Positions 42,383 to 50,705 of a DNA stretch of 62,028 bases are shown piece by piece. Each line of letters starts with the position of its first letter. Within the stretch, counting starts at the first letter, position 1. The translations under genes were made by a program, and so were the position numbers. Below the pieces are notes generated by a model, which was not told the origin of the DNA, did not search any database, and was given only the letters and a program-made list of their open reading frames with translations. The DNA comes from Anaerolineae bacterium (GTDB lineage Bacteria; Chloroflexota; Anaerolineae; Anaerolineales; Anaerolineaceae): the NCBI GenBank assembly GCA_011176685.1, contig DUED01000038.1, positions 1-62,028 on the forward strand, in the 5' to 3' direction.

Positions 42383-43504
42383 TTATCCAAGAATTTTCTT
42401 AAAAGCGAGCTGTTCAGCAGCATAGTTGCCTTTATTCATTCCTTTTGACGAATACGCAAAACGATAGACTTCTTTATGATGTTCAAATTTTTTTACTTCT
42501 TTTACTTTTTTATCAATATGCTCGGGTTTTTCCTGAAGTGACTTTTGCCCGTCTTCGGATTCGACATTGTTACTGCCAGACGATTCAACAATATCGGGGT
42601 TGAAAAGGCCAGATTCTATACCATGCAACAGCAAATGAAATGCATTCTTTAATGAAACTTCTCGGAATTGTTCTCTGACAGTATCTTCAATCAATTGTTT
42701 TCTTTCATCTGCGAAGTCCGAAATTCCACGAAATGCGATTACCCTCGGTGAAGGAATGCGAAGATTTACTGCATCATATACTCCTGAAGATTCCATATCA
42801 ATCGCAAAGAATTTTCTATCAACTTGGTTTTTCAACCAATCGGTGAATGCCTTTCCCTTTCCAACTGCAGGTCCGCTTGCAAGCTTTTTATCATCTCCTG
42901 CAAATAATTTGACATCGGAACGTAATTCTTCCCCATGCTTATCCAATATTTCTTGAATTTTCTTATTTTCTAATATGTGATTAAGTCGATCATTACTATC
43001 CTTTAGCCATTGATCATATATGGGTCGATATCTTGAAAAAAAGTGTTGAAAACGGTTTAGTAATCGAAGAGAAGTGGGTAAATTATTACCTGACGTTTTA
43101 AATTCCCAATTATTATCCTCCCCTATTGCCGCTGAATTTGCTAGGTATTCTTCAACACTGTCAGGGATTAAAACATCTCCGGGTTGAAGATCGTTAGAAA
43201 GGGATCCGGCGATCCCAAGAACAATAACATCACAAACAGATGACTTTGCTAGAATTGCGGAGGTAACTGTAGCCGCTCGAGTATTACCCATTTTGCCAGC
43301 TGGGATGATAACCGTATGAAAATATTTTTCCTGGTTTTTACAAAAGATATTTCCATAGAAAATGGTCAGGGGATAATCCTCCATTTCTTGGGAGATAAAA
43401 CTTTGATCACTATCACCTAACAAATCATCTACTAGATAATTAAATTCTTCACTTAGAGCTATATATATCAAAATATCTACGGTCTGCATAGAAAACTCAT
43501 TCAT
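42383..43504 (-). CDS. MTA/SAH nucleosidase-like (PNP/UDP family) putative effector
   Basis: 373 residues. A PNP/UDP phosphorylase fold: GIAGSLSNDLQPGDVLIPDSVEEY, the purine-ribose Glu in FAIDMESSGVYDA and the catalytic Asp in RGISDFADER. A long helical insert (about 145-195) and a separate charged C-terminal helix (about 310-373) set it apart from housekeeping MTA/SAH nucleosidases of about 230 residues. Long members with helical adaptors occur in conflict systems, where PNP-type nucleosidases degrade adenine nucleotides or NAD-like molecules. That role is an inference. AT-rich like the rest of the island; stop-to-stop convergent with the DUF4365 gene. Confidence 0.82.
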   Translation of the reverse strand: MNEFSMQTVDILIYIALSEEFNYLVDDLLGDSDQSFISQEMEDYPLTIFYGNIFCKNQEKYFHTVIIPAGKMGNTRAATVTSAILAKSSVCDVIVLGIAGSLSNDLQPGDVLIPDSVEEYLANSAAIGEDNNWEFKTSGNNLPTSLRLLNRFQHFFSRYRPIYDQWLKDSNDRLNHILENKKIQEILDKHGEELRSDVKLFAGDDKKLASGPAVGKGKAFTDWLKNQVDRKFFAIDMESSGVYDAVNLRIPSPRVIAFRGISDFADERKQLIEDTVREQFREVSLKNAFHLLLHGIESGLFNPDIVESSGSNNVESEDGQKSLQEKPEHIDKKVKEVKKFEHHKEVYRFAYSSKGMNKGNYAAEQLAFKKILG

Positions 43505-43625
43505 ACTATTACTTTACTTTCCATAAGACAGCTAATTGAAACCTAATCGAAGCCATATTTACTATTGAAAGTTGATGAAATAAGGGGGAACAGTTAAATA
43601 TTTTATTAAATAATTTTAGAAAGTT

Positions 43626-44119
43626 TCAACTATTCTTTTCGAATCTTTTTTTCCTTCTTTCTTCCTTTTCAAAAAACTTTTCGAAAAATATTTCTGTTGC
43701 TAATTTAGGATTCTCATCTGCTCTTAATGCATCAGCCACATCCCACCCAGGATTATATTTTCCCAAATCTTTAATTAATTGAATAGCTAACTTTTTTTGC
43801 CCTTCATAAGGTATGTAACGGAAATTGTTAATCAATTCCTTTTCAAGATCGGTTAAATCTTCTTCTTTAGGATCGTTGTCTAAATTATCTTTTGGATAGA
43901 AATATGTTATTGGTTTATTTAAAGCATCAGCTAAGTAAACAATAGTCTAAGCGTTTACTTCCACCTTCCCATTTTCCATATCAGAAACAGCAGCTCTTCT
44001 ACGATATATTTTTTTGCCAATTCTTCCTGGCTTAATCCAGCTTCCTCACGTGCTTTTCGAATTAGCTCACCCATAGCTTTAGTATGTTTATTAGGGGGTT
44101 TTACAGTTTCAAAATGCAT
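43626..44119 (-). pseudogene. XRE-family regulator, frameshifted and interrupted
   Basis: From ATG 44119 the minus strand reads MHFETVKPPNK, then a helix-turn-helix with MGELIRKAREEAGLSQEELAKK. A run of seven A near 44015 is one base short, which shifts the frame; in the next frame the domain continues as IYRRRAAVSDMENGKVEVNA and then meets an in-frame TAG near 43948. The rest of the gene (VYLADALNKPITYFYP, then LEKELINNFRY to the stop at 43626) continues in that frame. The last 69 codons would remain translatable. The start lies inside the right direct repeat. Confidence 0.85.
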
Positions 44120-44496
44120 TTTAGTTTTATGCCCATATTAGCTCCTTTGTTATCTTCATTATATAGAAAAAAACCGTTTTTTCAATAGCATATTTGTGTT
44201 TTTTATAAATGACTGAATATCCATTACAGTTTTTCATTTGTGGGGAAGGATTTCAAACCCTCCCTGCGCTGTGCAGTATGATCTGTTCTTTTCCCTTACT
44301 TAATGCGCATAGGTATATAATTAATGTAAAAAGTGTCGGGTTTTGTCGGGTTTTGTCAGGTTTTATTTGCATAAAGAAAAAAAGTCAGTACTTTTGTAAG
44401 CACCACTCTCCAGTGGGCGTGGTGAGACTCGCCTGTCCCCGTGGTTCCAGGAGGGGAGACCCACGACCTTATCACACCCTCCTATGGGTGCATGGA
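44109..44496. repeat. Right copy of the 380-bp direct repeat
   Basis: Same orientation and order as 38136-38512. It includes a decapitated copy of the lipoprotein start: ATG GGC ATA AAA CTA AAA TGC ATT TTG, with stop TAA two codons later. The 10-base unit (GTCGGGTTTT, third unit GTCAGG) is present three times at 44335-44364. The small palindrome at 44240 has lost pairing compared with the left copy. Confidence 0.95.
44376..44495 (-). ncRNA. Structured RNA element, right copy
   Basis: Homologue of the RNA at 38394-38520. Stem CACCAC/GTGGTG lies at 44401-44424 with one compensated pair relative to the left copy, and the T-run is at 44377-44383. The terminal hairpin CACCC/GGGTG keeps its stem while its loop differs. 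Confidence 0.5.
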
Positions 44497-44512
44497 TGTG
44501 AACTATACACTC
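44459..44512 (-). pseudogene. tRNA-Val-like remnant
   Basis: ACCCACGACCT at 44459-44469 is identical to 11 bases of the T arm of tRNA-Val, and 44491-44512 matches the anticodon arm (44610-44631) at 18 of 22 positions. They are separated by a 21-base hairpin insert. The remnant lies 68 bp from the intact tRNA on its 3' side, which suits the debris of a former tRNA-directed integration. Confidence 0.5.
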
Positions 44513-44580
44513 ATCAAAGCGAACTGCAGTTCATATAGTTTTGTTATTGGGATTTCCGTGTAAACTTCAGAACAAAAAAT

Positions 44581-44653
44581 GGGCGCGGAGGGACTCGAAC
44601 CCACGACCTCACGGATGTGAACCGTGCACTCTAACCAGCTGAGCTACGCGCCC
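44581..44653 (-). tRNA. tRNA-Val (anticodon CAC)
   Basis: Full cloverleaf on the minus strand: acceptor GGGCGCG/CGCGCCC, D arm GCTCAGCTGGTTAGAGT, anticodon stem CACGG/CCGTG with loop TTCACAT (anticodon CAC), and T arm GTGGGTTCGAGTCCC. No encoded CCA. The repeat-flanked island begins on its 3' side. Confidence 0.96.
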
Positions 44654-44699
44654 TGATGTTATTGTGATTATAGCAGAGCTTGAAATGTTTGGGTAGCTA

Positions 44700-45461
44700 T
44701 TAGCCGAAACGCCCGGTCACGTAGTCCTGGGTGCGTTTATCCTTGGGGTTGATGAACAGTGTTTTACCCTTGCCATATTCGATCATTTTTCCCTGAAGGA
44801 AGAAAGCGGCGTAATCTGCCATGCGCGCTGACTGGGAGACATTATGAGGAACCAGGATAATTGTGTATTGCGATTTCACCTCATGCAGGAAGCTCTCGAT
44901 TTTAGCGGTTGTGACTGGATCAAGTGCGGAAGTGGGTTCATCCAGCATGATTACTTCTGGCTTGAGCGTCAGCACTCTTGCCAGGCACAGCCGCTGCTGC
45001 TGCCCGCCTGAAAGTGACGCGGCGGGTTCATCCAGGCGATCATGCACCTCATCCCACAGGTACGCCTGTCGCAGAGCTTCTTCTACCTTCGCTTGCAGAA
45101 TTTTGTGGTCATGCTCTCCCGTAACCTCCAAGCCGAATGCCACATTTCCAAAAATGGATAGCGGCAGTGGGATGGGGCGTGAGAAAACTATCCCAATTTT
45201 ATGGCGCAGTTGGGTGACATCTGTGTCAAGGTCGAGAATGTTTTTACCGTGGAATAGGATTTCGCCGGAAACTTCTTCCACGTCTGCCATGTCGATCAGG
45301 CGGTTAATAGCGCGCAATAAGGTGGATTTCCCGCCGCCTGCTGGACCAAAGATGACTGTGATGGCATTGGGCTGAATATCTAGGTTGATCCCATTAAGAC
45401 TCTCCAAGCCATCCGAGTAGTGCAGGGTGAGGTTGCGGATGTGAATTTTTGCGTTGTTCAT
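44700..45461 (-). CDS. pstB: Phosphate ABC transporter ATP-binding protein
   Basis: 253 residues: Walker A FGPAGGGKSTLLRAINRL, signature LSGGQQQRLCLARVL, Walker B PEVIMLDEPTSALDP and the switch His in LVPHNVSQS. The C-terminus FINPKDKRTQDYVTGRFG is PstB-like. It energises high-affinity phosphate uptake as the last gene of pstS-C-A-B; pstA ends 1 bp upstream. No phoU follows. Confidence 0.96.
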   Translation of the reverse strand: MNNAKIHIRNLTLHYSDGLESLNGINLDIQPNAITVIFGPAGGGKSTLLRAINRLIDMADVEEVSGEILFHGKNILDLDTDVTQLRHKIGIVFSRPIPLPLSIFGNVAFGLEVTGEHDHKILQAKVEEALRQAYLWDEVHDRLDEPAASLSGGQQQRLCLARVLTLKPEVIMLDEPTSALDPVTTAKIESFLHEVKSQYTIILVPHNVSQSARMADYAAFFLQGKMIEYGKGKTLFINPKDKRTQDYVTGRFG

Positions 45462-45462
45462 T

Positions 45463-46344
45463 TCACCACTGCCTTTTTGAGCGTGCGCGCGAGCGGATGA
45501 TGGTTGCGGTCAGGTTCATGCCCAGCACGAAGACTATCAGTACGAGTACTGTGCCGAATTGAATTTTCAAAGGCATACCCGGGACTTGGGTGGAAATCAC
45601 AAAGATGTGATAGGGCAGTGCCATGGTTGCATCGAGGGGGGAGCCGGGCAAATGCGGCAGGAAAAAGGCAGCACCCGTGAACAGGATGGGTGCGGTTTCA
45701 CCGGCGGCGCGCTCCAGCCCAAGGATTACACCTGTGACGATTCCCGGCAAAGCTTCCTTCAGCACAATACGCCAGATAGTCTGCCATTTGGTTGCGCCTA
45801 GCGAGTTCCCCACCACGCGGAAGCGATAGGGCACTACCCGCAGTGCCTCTTCAGTAGTGCTGATAATCACGGGCAGGGTCATGATGGATAGCGTGAGCGA
45901 CGCTGCCAGTATGCTGGTGCCGAATTTCATCAGTAATACAAATAGACCCAGACCAAATAAGCCAAAGACCACAGAGGGGATACCAGCCAAACTGATGATG
46001 GCAATGCGCATCAGACGGGTCCAGAAGTTATCCGCTGCATATTCTGCCATATAAATCCCCCCAGCCACACCTAATGGAACAGAGAAAAGGGCAGTTCCTG
46101 CCATCAGGTAAAAAGTCCCCACAATCGCTGGAAGAATACCGCCTTCCCGCATCCCATTGGCAGGCATGCTGGTCAAGAATTCCCAGCTAATTGCTTCAGC
46201 GCCGTTTATCACTATATAGATCATCATACCTACGATTGGCAGGACTGTAATTAAACTGATGAAGTAAATGGCAGTGTAACCAATTGCTTCGATTGTATGC
46301 CTGGGGAGCTGGAGGAATCTAACGCTTCTTGATCGGCTGTTCAT
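45463..46344 (-). CDS. pstA: Phosphate ABC transporter permease PstA
   Basis: 293 residues, six membrane helices. GIYMAEYAADNFWTRLMR, SIPSVVFGLFGLGLFV and the EAA loop LGATKWQTIWRIVLKEALPGIVTGVILGLERAAGETAPI are PstA blocks. It overlaps pstC by 4 bp (ATGA). Confidence 0.95.
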   Translation of the reverse strand: MNSRSRSVRFLQLPRHTIEAIGYTAIYFISLITVLPIVGMMIYIVINGAEAISWEFLTSMPANGMREGGILPAIVGTFYLMAGTALFSVPLGVAGGIYMAEYAADNFWTRLMRIAIISLAGIPSVVFGLFGLGLFVLLMKFGTSILAASLTLSIMTLPVIISTTEEALRVVPYRFRVVGNSLGATKWQTIWRIVLKEALPGIVTGVILGLERAAGETAPILFTGAAFFLPHLPGSPLDATMALPYHIFVISTQVPGMPLKIQFGTVLVLIVFVLGMNLTATIIRSRARSKRQW

Positions 46345-47219
46345 GAGACAACCTGCTCTTTTTGTTTTTTCGTGCGAGCGCTGAAATGGATAGAAATGAT
46401 GTTGATAATCAGAGAAAGGATGAATAACACAATACCAATGAAAAAGAGCACATGGTAGTGCACACTGCCAGTGGCGACTTCACCCATTTCGGCTGCAATT
46501 GTGGCTGTCATGGTGCGTACAGGCAGAAAGAATGATTGCAATCGAGTCGGCATCACTGCTGCATTTCCAGTTACCATCATCACTGCCATGGTCTCGCCCA
46601 GCGACCTGCCGATGCCCAGCATCACGGCTGTCAGCACTCCGCTGCGCGCGGCTGGCAGCGTCACCCGCCAGATAGTTTGCCAGCGTGTGGCACCTAGTGC
46701 ATAAGAAGCGTGGCGGTAGGATTGAGGTACTGCATTGAGGGCGTCTTCAGCGATAGATACAATGGTAGGAATGGAGATTAAAGCCAGAAGAATGGAACCG
46801 GTAAAAGCAGTTAGGCCGGTAGGTAAATTCAACAGTTCCCTGAGGAATGGCGAAAATGTAATAATGCCAATGAATCCCAGCACTACTGACGGGATACCAG
46901 CTAGGATTTCGATCGCGGGTTTCAAGATTTCTCTTACTCGGTAAGGGGCAATTTCTGCAATATAAACAGCGGTGCCGATGCCGAATGGGAGGGCGATGAG
47001 GATTGAAGAGATAGTAATGAGCAGTGAACCGAAGATCAACGGCAAGGTACCAAAATAATCTTCAATAGGATACCAGCGCGTATCAACTAAATCCCCAAAA
47101 GGGACTTTAACTAATGCAGGAACGCCTTCTTTGATCAGGAAGGCAAAAATTAGCAGGAGGAAAAAGAAGCTGGAATAACCGGCAATCTTGATGGCATAGG
47201 TGATGGTTTTTTCTTTCAT
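46341..47219 (-). CDS. pstC: Phosphate ABC transporter permease PstC
   Basis: Six membrane helices; AVYIAEIAPYRVREILKPAIEILAGIPSVVLGF and the EAA loop YALGATRWQTIWRVTLPAARSGVLTAVMLGIGRSLGETMAVMMV are PstC-like. The frame is open to 47294, inside pstS, but ATG 47219 (MKEKTITYAIK) leaves a normal 20-bp gap after pstS and gives 292 residues. The ribosome-binding site AAGG is weak. Confidence 0.95.
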   Translation of the reverse strand: MKEKTITYAIKIAGYSSFFFLLLIFAFLIKEGVPALVKVPFGDLVDTRWYPIEDYFGTLPLIFGSLLITISSILIALPFGIGTAVYIAEIAPYRVREILKPAIEILAGIPSVVLGFIGIITFSPFLRELLNLPTGLTAFTGSILLALISIPTIVSIAEDALNAVPQSYRHASYALGATRWQTIWRVTLPAARSGVLTAVMLGIGRSLGETMAVMMVTGNAAVMPTRLQSFFLPVRTMTATIAAEMGEVATGSVHYHVLFFIGIVLFILSLIINIISIHFSARTKKQKEQVVS

Positions 47220-47238
47220 TTGCTTTGCCTTGTAATCT

Positions 47239-48135
47239 TCAATCAGCAATATACGGCACGAAGCCAAGCTCCAGCACGAATTGTTGTGACTCATTAGAGG
47301 AAATAATCCACTCCAGATAGTCCCTTATGAATCCCTGTGGTTCTCCATTTGTGTACATATATAGGTGGCGTGAGATGGGGTAGGTACCATCCCGGACAGT
47401 CTCGGCTGATGGAAGGACAAAAGGACCTTGTGCAGCAATCGCAAGAGCGATTATTTTTACTTCAGGAGTAACATAACCAAGGCCATCATAACCAATGGCG
47501 TTGGGGTTTTCACGCACCTCAGCGATAATGCCTTCTGATGAAGGCAGTAGCAATGTGTCAGTCGAAAAAAGTGATTTGTCCTGTTTGTTGCCGAGTCGTA
47601 CAACTGTCTCCAGGAAATATATATGTGTTCCTGAATTGGTTTCACGAGAGAGGCGCACAATAGGACGATCCTCACCGCCTAACTCATTCCAGTTTCTGAT
47701 TTCACCGCGGTAGATTTTTGATACTTGTTCTAGGGTCAATTCATCAATGGGGTTTTCGGGATTGATAATCATAGCAATGGCATCATTGGCAACGATGAAT
47801 TCATATGGCTCTATCCCCTTGCTTATCGCCGTCTCGATTTCCTCTGATTTGATCTGCCGGGAAGCATTAGCAATATCCACTGTTCCATTAATTAAGGCGG
47901 TAATGCCTGTTCCAGAGCCGCCTCCGGTGACGGATATTTGTATCTCTGGGTGCAGTTCCTGGTAATGCTCTGCCCAGGCGAGTGCCAGGTTGACTAATGT
48001 ATCTGATCCCTTGTTTTCGATAAATGCTGCGGAGGAAGAAGCGTCCTCTTTCGAAAGTTGTGTTGTGGATAGTGCTTTGCAACTGGTGAGCAGGATAGCT
48101 GCAGTGACAAATATTGTTATCGCTAAACGCTTCAT
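47239..48135 (-). CDS. pstS: Phosphate-binding lipoprotein PstS
   Basis: 298 residues. Signal MKRLAITIFVTAAILLTSC with the lipobox LTSC. The phosphate pocket shows in NKGSDTLVNLALAWAEHY, GGGSGTGITALINGTVDIANASR and RLSRETNSGTHIYFLE. It captures phosphate and hands it to PstC/PstA. There is no clear ribosome-binding site; a TATAAT (48144-48149) ends 8 bases before ATG, so a very short or leaderless mRNA is possible. No clear Pho box was recognised. Confidence 0.95.
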   Translation of the reverse strand: MKRLAITIFVTAAILLTSCKALSTTQLSKEDASSSAAFIENKGSDTLVNLALAWAEHYQELHPEIQISVTGGGSGTGITALINGTVDIANASRQIKSEEIETAISKGIEPYEFIVANDAIAMIINPENPIDELTLEQVSKIYRGEIRNWNELGGEDRPIVRLSRETNSGTHIYFLETVVRLGNKQDKSLFSTDTLLLPSSEGIIAEVRENPNAIGYDGLGYVTPEVKIIALAIAAQGPFVLPSAETVRDGTYPISRHLYMYTNGEPQGFIRDYLEWIISSNESQQFVLELGFVPYIAD

Positions 48136-48143
48136 GATGGCAT

Positions 48144-48149
48144 ATTATA
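48144..48149 (-). promoter_or_regulatory. -10 box close to the pstS start
   Basis: Perfect TATAAT on the minus strand only 8 bases before the ATG. A second candidate, TATACT at 48165-48170, would give a leader of about 22 nt. Which one is used cannot be decided by eye. Confidence 0.4.
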
Positions 48150-48208
48150 ACTGAACAGCTTTTAAGTATATTTTATAATTAAAAGGTTTGGCTCTCTTGC
48201 TACTAAGG

Positions 48209-48214
48209 TATAAT
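48209..48214 (+). promoter_or_regulatory. -10 box of gyrA
   Basis: TATAAT on the plus strand, with a TTTGGC-like -35 element 16 bases upstream, about 30 bases before the gyrA start. AAAAGGATATTTTTT supplies the ribosome-binding site. Confidence 0.5.
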
Positions 48215-48245
48215 CAAAATCAGTTCGCCTAAAAGGATATTTTTT

Positions 48246-50693
48246 ATGGAAATCGGCACGGTTAAGCGCGTAGACATCGATCAAGAAATGCGTAATTCCT
48301 ATATTGATTATGCCATGAGTGTAATCGTGGCACGTGCTTTACCAGATGCGCGTGATGGTCTAAAGCCGGTTCATCGCCGCATATTGTATGCCATGGTGGA
48401 TATGGGACTGCGCTCGAACACAGCCCATAAGAAGTCAGCCCGCATCGTAGGTGAGGTGCTGGGTAAATACCATCCGCATGGCGACATGGCGATTTATGAT
48501 GCCATGGCACGCATGGCGCAAGATTTTTCTATGCGCTATTTGCTGGTTGATGGGCAGGGTAACTTCGGTTCCATTGATGGCGACCCGCCAGCGGCTATGC
48601 GCTACACTGAAGCGCGCGTAACGGCAATGGCAGAGGAAATGCTGGCGGATATAGACAAGAATACCGTTGATTTCGTAGATAATTTCGATGGTTCATTACA
48701 AGAACCTTCCGTACTACCAGCCAGTTTACCAGGTCTGTTATTAAACGGCGCTTCAGGCATTGCAGTAGGCATGGCGACTAATATTCCCCCGCACAACCTG
48801 GGTGAGGTATTCCAGGCGTTGCTTTATATGATTAATAATCAGGATAGCCCGGAAAATATCACAGTTGAAGAGCTGATGCGTTACATACCTGGGCCAGATT
48901 TCCCTACTGGTGGCATTATTGTTGGCAATGAAGGTATCCGTCATGCCTACAGCACAGGTAAGGGCAAAATTATGCTGCAGGGCAAAGCCCAGGTCGAGGA
49001 AATCCGTGGTGGGCGCTATGCCATCCGTATAACTGAGATCCCGTATCAGGTAAATAAAACCAGCCTGATTGAGCGTATTGCAGAACTGGTGCGATCCGGA
49101 CAACTATCAGAGATATCTGATTTGCGTGATGAGTCAGACCGTACTGGAATGCGAATCATCATCGAATTAAAGCGCAGGTCCCAGCCAAAACGTGTTCTAA
49201 ATAGATTATATAAATTCACACAATTGCAATCTACTTTCGGCATCAATATATTGGCGTTGGTGAATAGCGAACCACGATTGCTTTCTCTCAAGCACTCGCT
49301 GCAAATCTTCATTGACCATCGGCATGAAGTAATCACTCGCCGCTCCCAATATGAACTTGATAAAGCAAAACAGCGTGCACATATCCTTAAGGGTTTATTG
49401 ATCGCACTTGCCAATCTTGATGAAGTCATTGCAACCATAAAAAAATCACCTGATGCGAATACTGCTAAACATCGTTTAATTGAACGCTTTAAACTGACTG
49501 AGATCCAGGCGCAGGCTATTTTGGATATGCAATTGCGCCGATTGGCAGCTTTAGAGCGTCAGAAGATCGAGGATGAATATAAGGACTTGCAGGAGCGCAT
49601 TGCCAATTTAATGGACCTTCTTGCGCATCCCAAAAAGATCCTGGGCATAATCCGTCAAGGTTTGGAAAAATTAAATGAAAAATATCGTGACCCCCGCCGG
49701 ACGCATATCATCGAGGGAGGTGTGGAGGATATAACTGAAGAAGACCTGGTTTCTGACGTACCTGCATTGGTTACCATTACGCGGCAGGGGTATATCAAAC
49801 GCGTTTCACCAAGTGTGTACCGCACACAAGGACGTGGTGGACGTGGTGTGATAGGCCAGGCAATCAAAGAAGAAGATGAAGTGGATATGCTCATCCCATG
49901 TCGTGCGCTATATAACTTGTTGTTCTTTTCAGACCGCGGGAAAGTCTATTCCGAACGTGTGTATGAAATTCCGGAAACCAAAAGGACTGGTAAAGGTATT
50001 CCACTTGCCAACTTGATCGCACTGGAACCTGGTGAGAATATCACTGCGGCTTTAGCTGTGTCGGATTTTAAGTCCGCTAAATTTATCACCTTTGCCACAG
50101 TAAATGGCATTATGAAACGGGTGGCACTGTCAGAATTTGCCAGCGTGCGTCCTTCTGGACTGATTGCCATTGGTTTGGAGGAGGGTGATGAGCTGGGGTG
50201 GGTGCGGCTCACTAGCGGCAAAGATGAAATTATTCTGGTGACCGCAAATGGTCGTGCGATACGCATTAAAGAAGAAGACGTACGTGTCACGGGCCGTCCT
50301 GGCAGAGGCGTGATTGGTATCCGCTTCAAGGACGAAGACCGGTTGGCTTCAATGGAGGTTGTCGAACCGGATTGTTCCTTATTGGTTGTAACGGAGAATG
50401 GCTACGGTAAGCGGACTTCTTTGGGAGAATATCGAATTCAAGGTCGCGGTACACAAGGTTCAGCGACTATCAATCGGAAATACTTAAAGGCCATTGGAAA
50501 GATTGCCAGCGCGAAGGTAGTGCAAGAAGATGATCAGCTAACCTTGATATCGAACAACGGCATCTTGATACGATTGAAAGTTAAGGATATTTCCCGTTCA
50601 GGGCGCGTTACTAAAGGTGCACGCTTAATGAATCTAGATACAGGCGACAGTGTTTCCTCCATCGCGCGCATTAAAAAATTGAAAAACAAATAA
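48246..50693 (+). CDS. gyrA: DNA gyrase subunit A
   Basis: 815 residues. Catalytic Tyr in [13 protein letters not shown]; breakage-reunion domain from [14 protein letters not shown]; six C-terminal beta-pinwheel blades carry the GyrA box QGRGGRG, so it is GyrA rather than ParC. In the quinolone loop the motif is HGDMAIYDA: Met stands where E. coli has Ser83, while Asp87 is kept. Gyrase introduces negative supercoils; no gyrB lies in the window. It converges on birA. Confidence 0.95.
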   Translation: MEIGTVKRVDIDQEMRNSYIDYAMSVIVARALPDARDGLKPVHRRILYAMVDMGLRSNTAHKKSARIVGEVLGKYHPHGDMAIYDAMARMAQDFSMRYLLVDGQGNFGSIDGDPPAAMRYTEARVTAMAEEMLADIDKNTVDFVDNFDGSLQEPSVLPASLPGLLLNGASGIAVGMATNIPPHNLGEVFQALLYMINNQDSPENITVEELMRYIPGPDFPTGGIIVGNEGIRHAYSTGKGKIMLQGKAQVEEIRGGRYAIRITEIPYQVNKTSLIERIAELVRSGQLSEISDLRDESDRTGMRIIIELKRRSQPKRVLNRLYKFTQLQSTFGINILALVNSEPRLLSLKHSLQIFIDHRHEVITRRSQYELDKAKQRAHILKGLLIALANLDEVIATIKKSPDANTAKHRLIERFKLTEIQAQAILDMQLRRLAALERQKIEDEYKDLQERIANLMDLLAHPKKILGIIRQGLEKLNEKYRDPRRTHIIEGGVEDITEEDLVSDVPALVTITRQGYIKRVSPSVYRTQGRGGRGVIGQAIKEEDEVDMLIPCRALYNLLFFSDRGKVYSERVYEIPETKRTGKGIPLANLIALEPGENITAALAVSDFKSAKFITFATVNGIMKRVALSEFASVRPSGLIAIGLEEGDELGWVRLTSGKDEIILVTANGRAIRIKEEDVRVTGRPGRGVIGIRFKDEDRLASMEVVEPDCSLLVVTENGYGKRTSLGEYRIQGRGTQGSATINRKYLKAIGKIASAKVVQEDDQLTLISNNGILIRLKVKDISRSGRVTKGARLMNLDTGDSVSSIARIKKLKNK

Positions 50694-50705
50694 TCTCTTG
50701 TGAAG

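Noticed and set aside
44209-44538. 109-codon plus-strand frame inside the right direct repeat
   Set aside because: It runs through the structured RNA and tRNA-like sequence; the left repeat copy does not keep the frame open, so it is not under coding selection.
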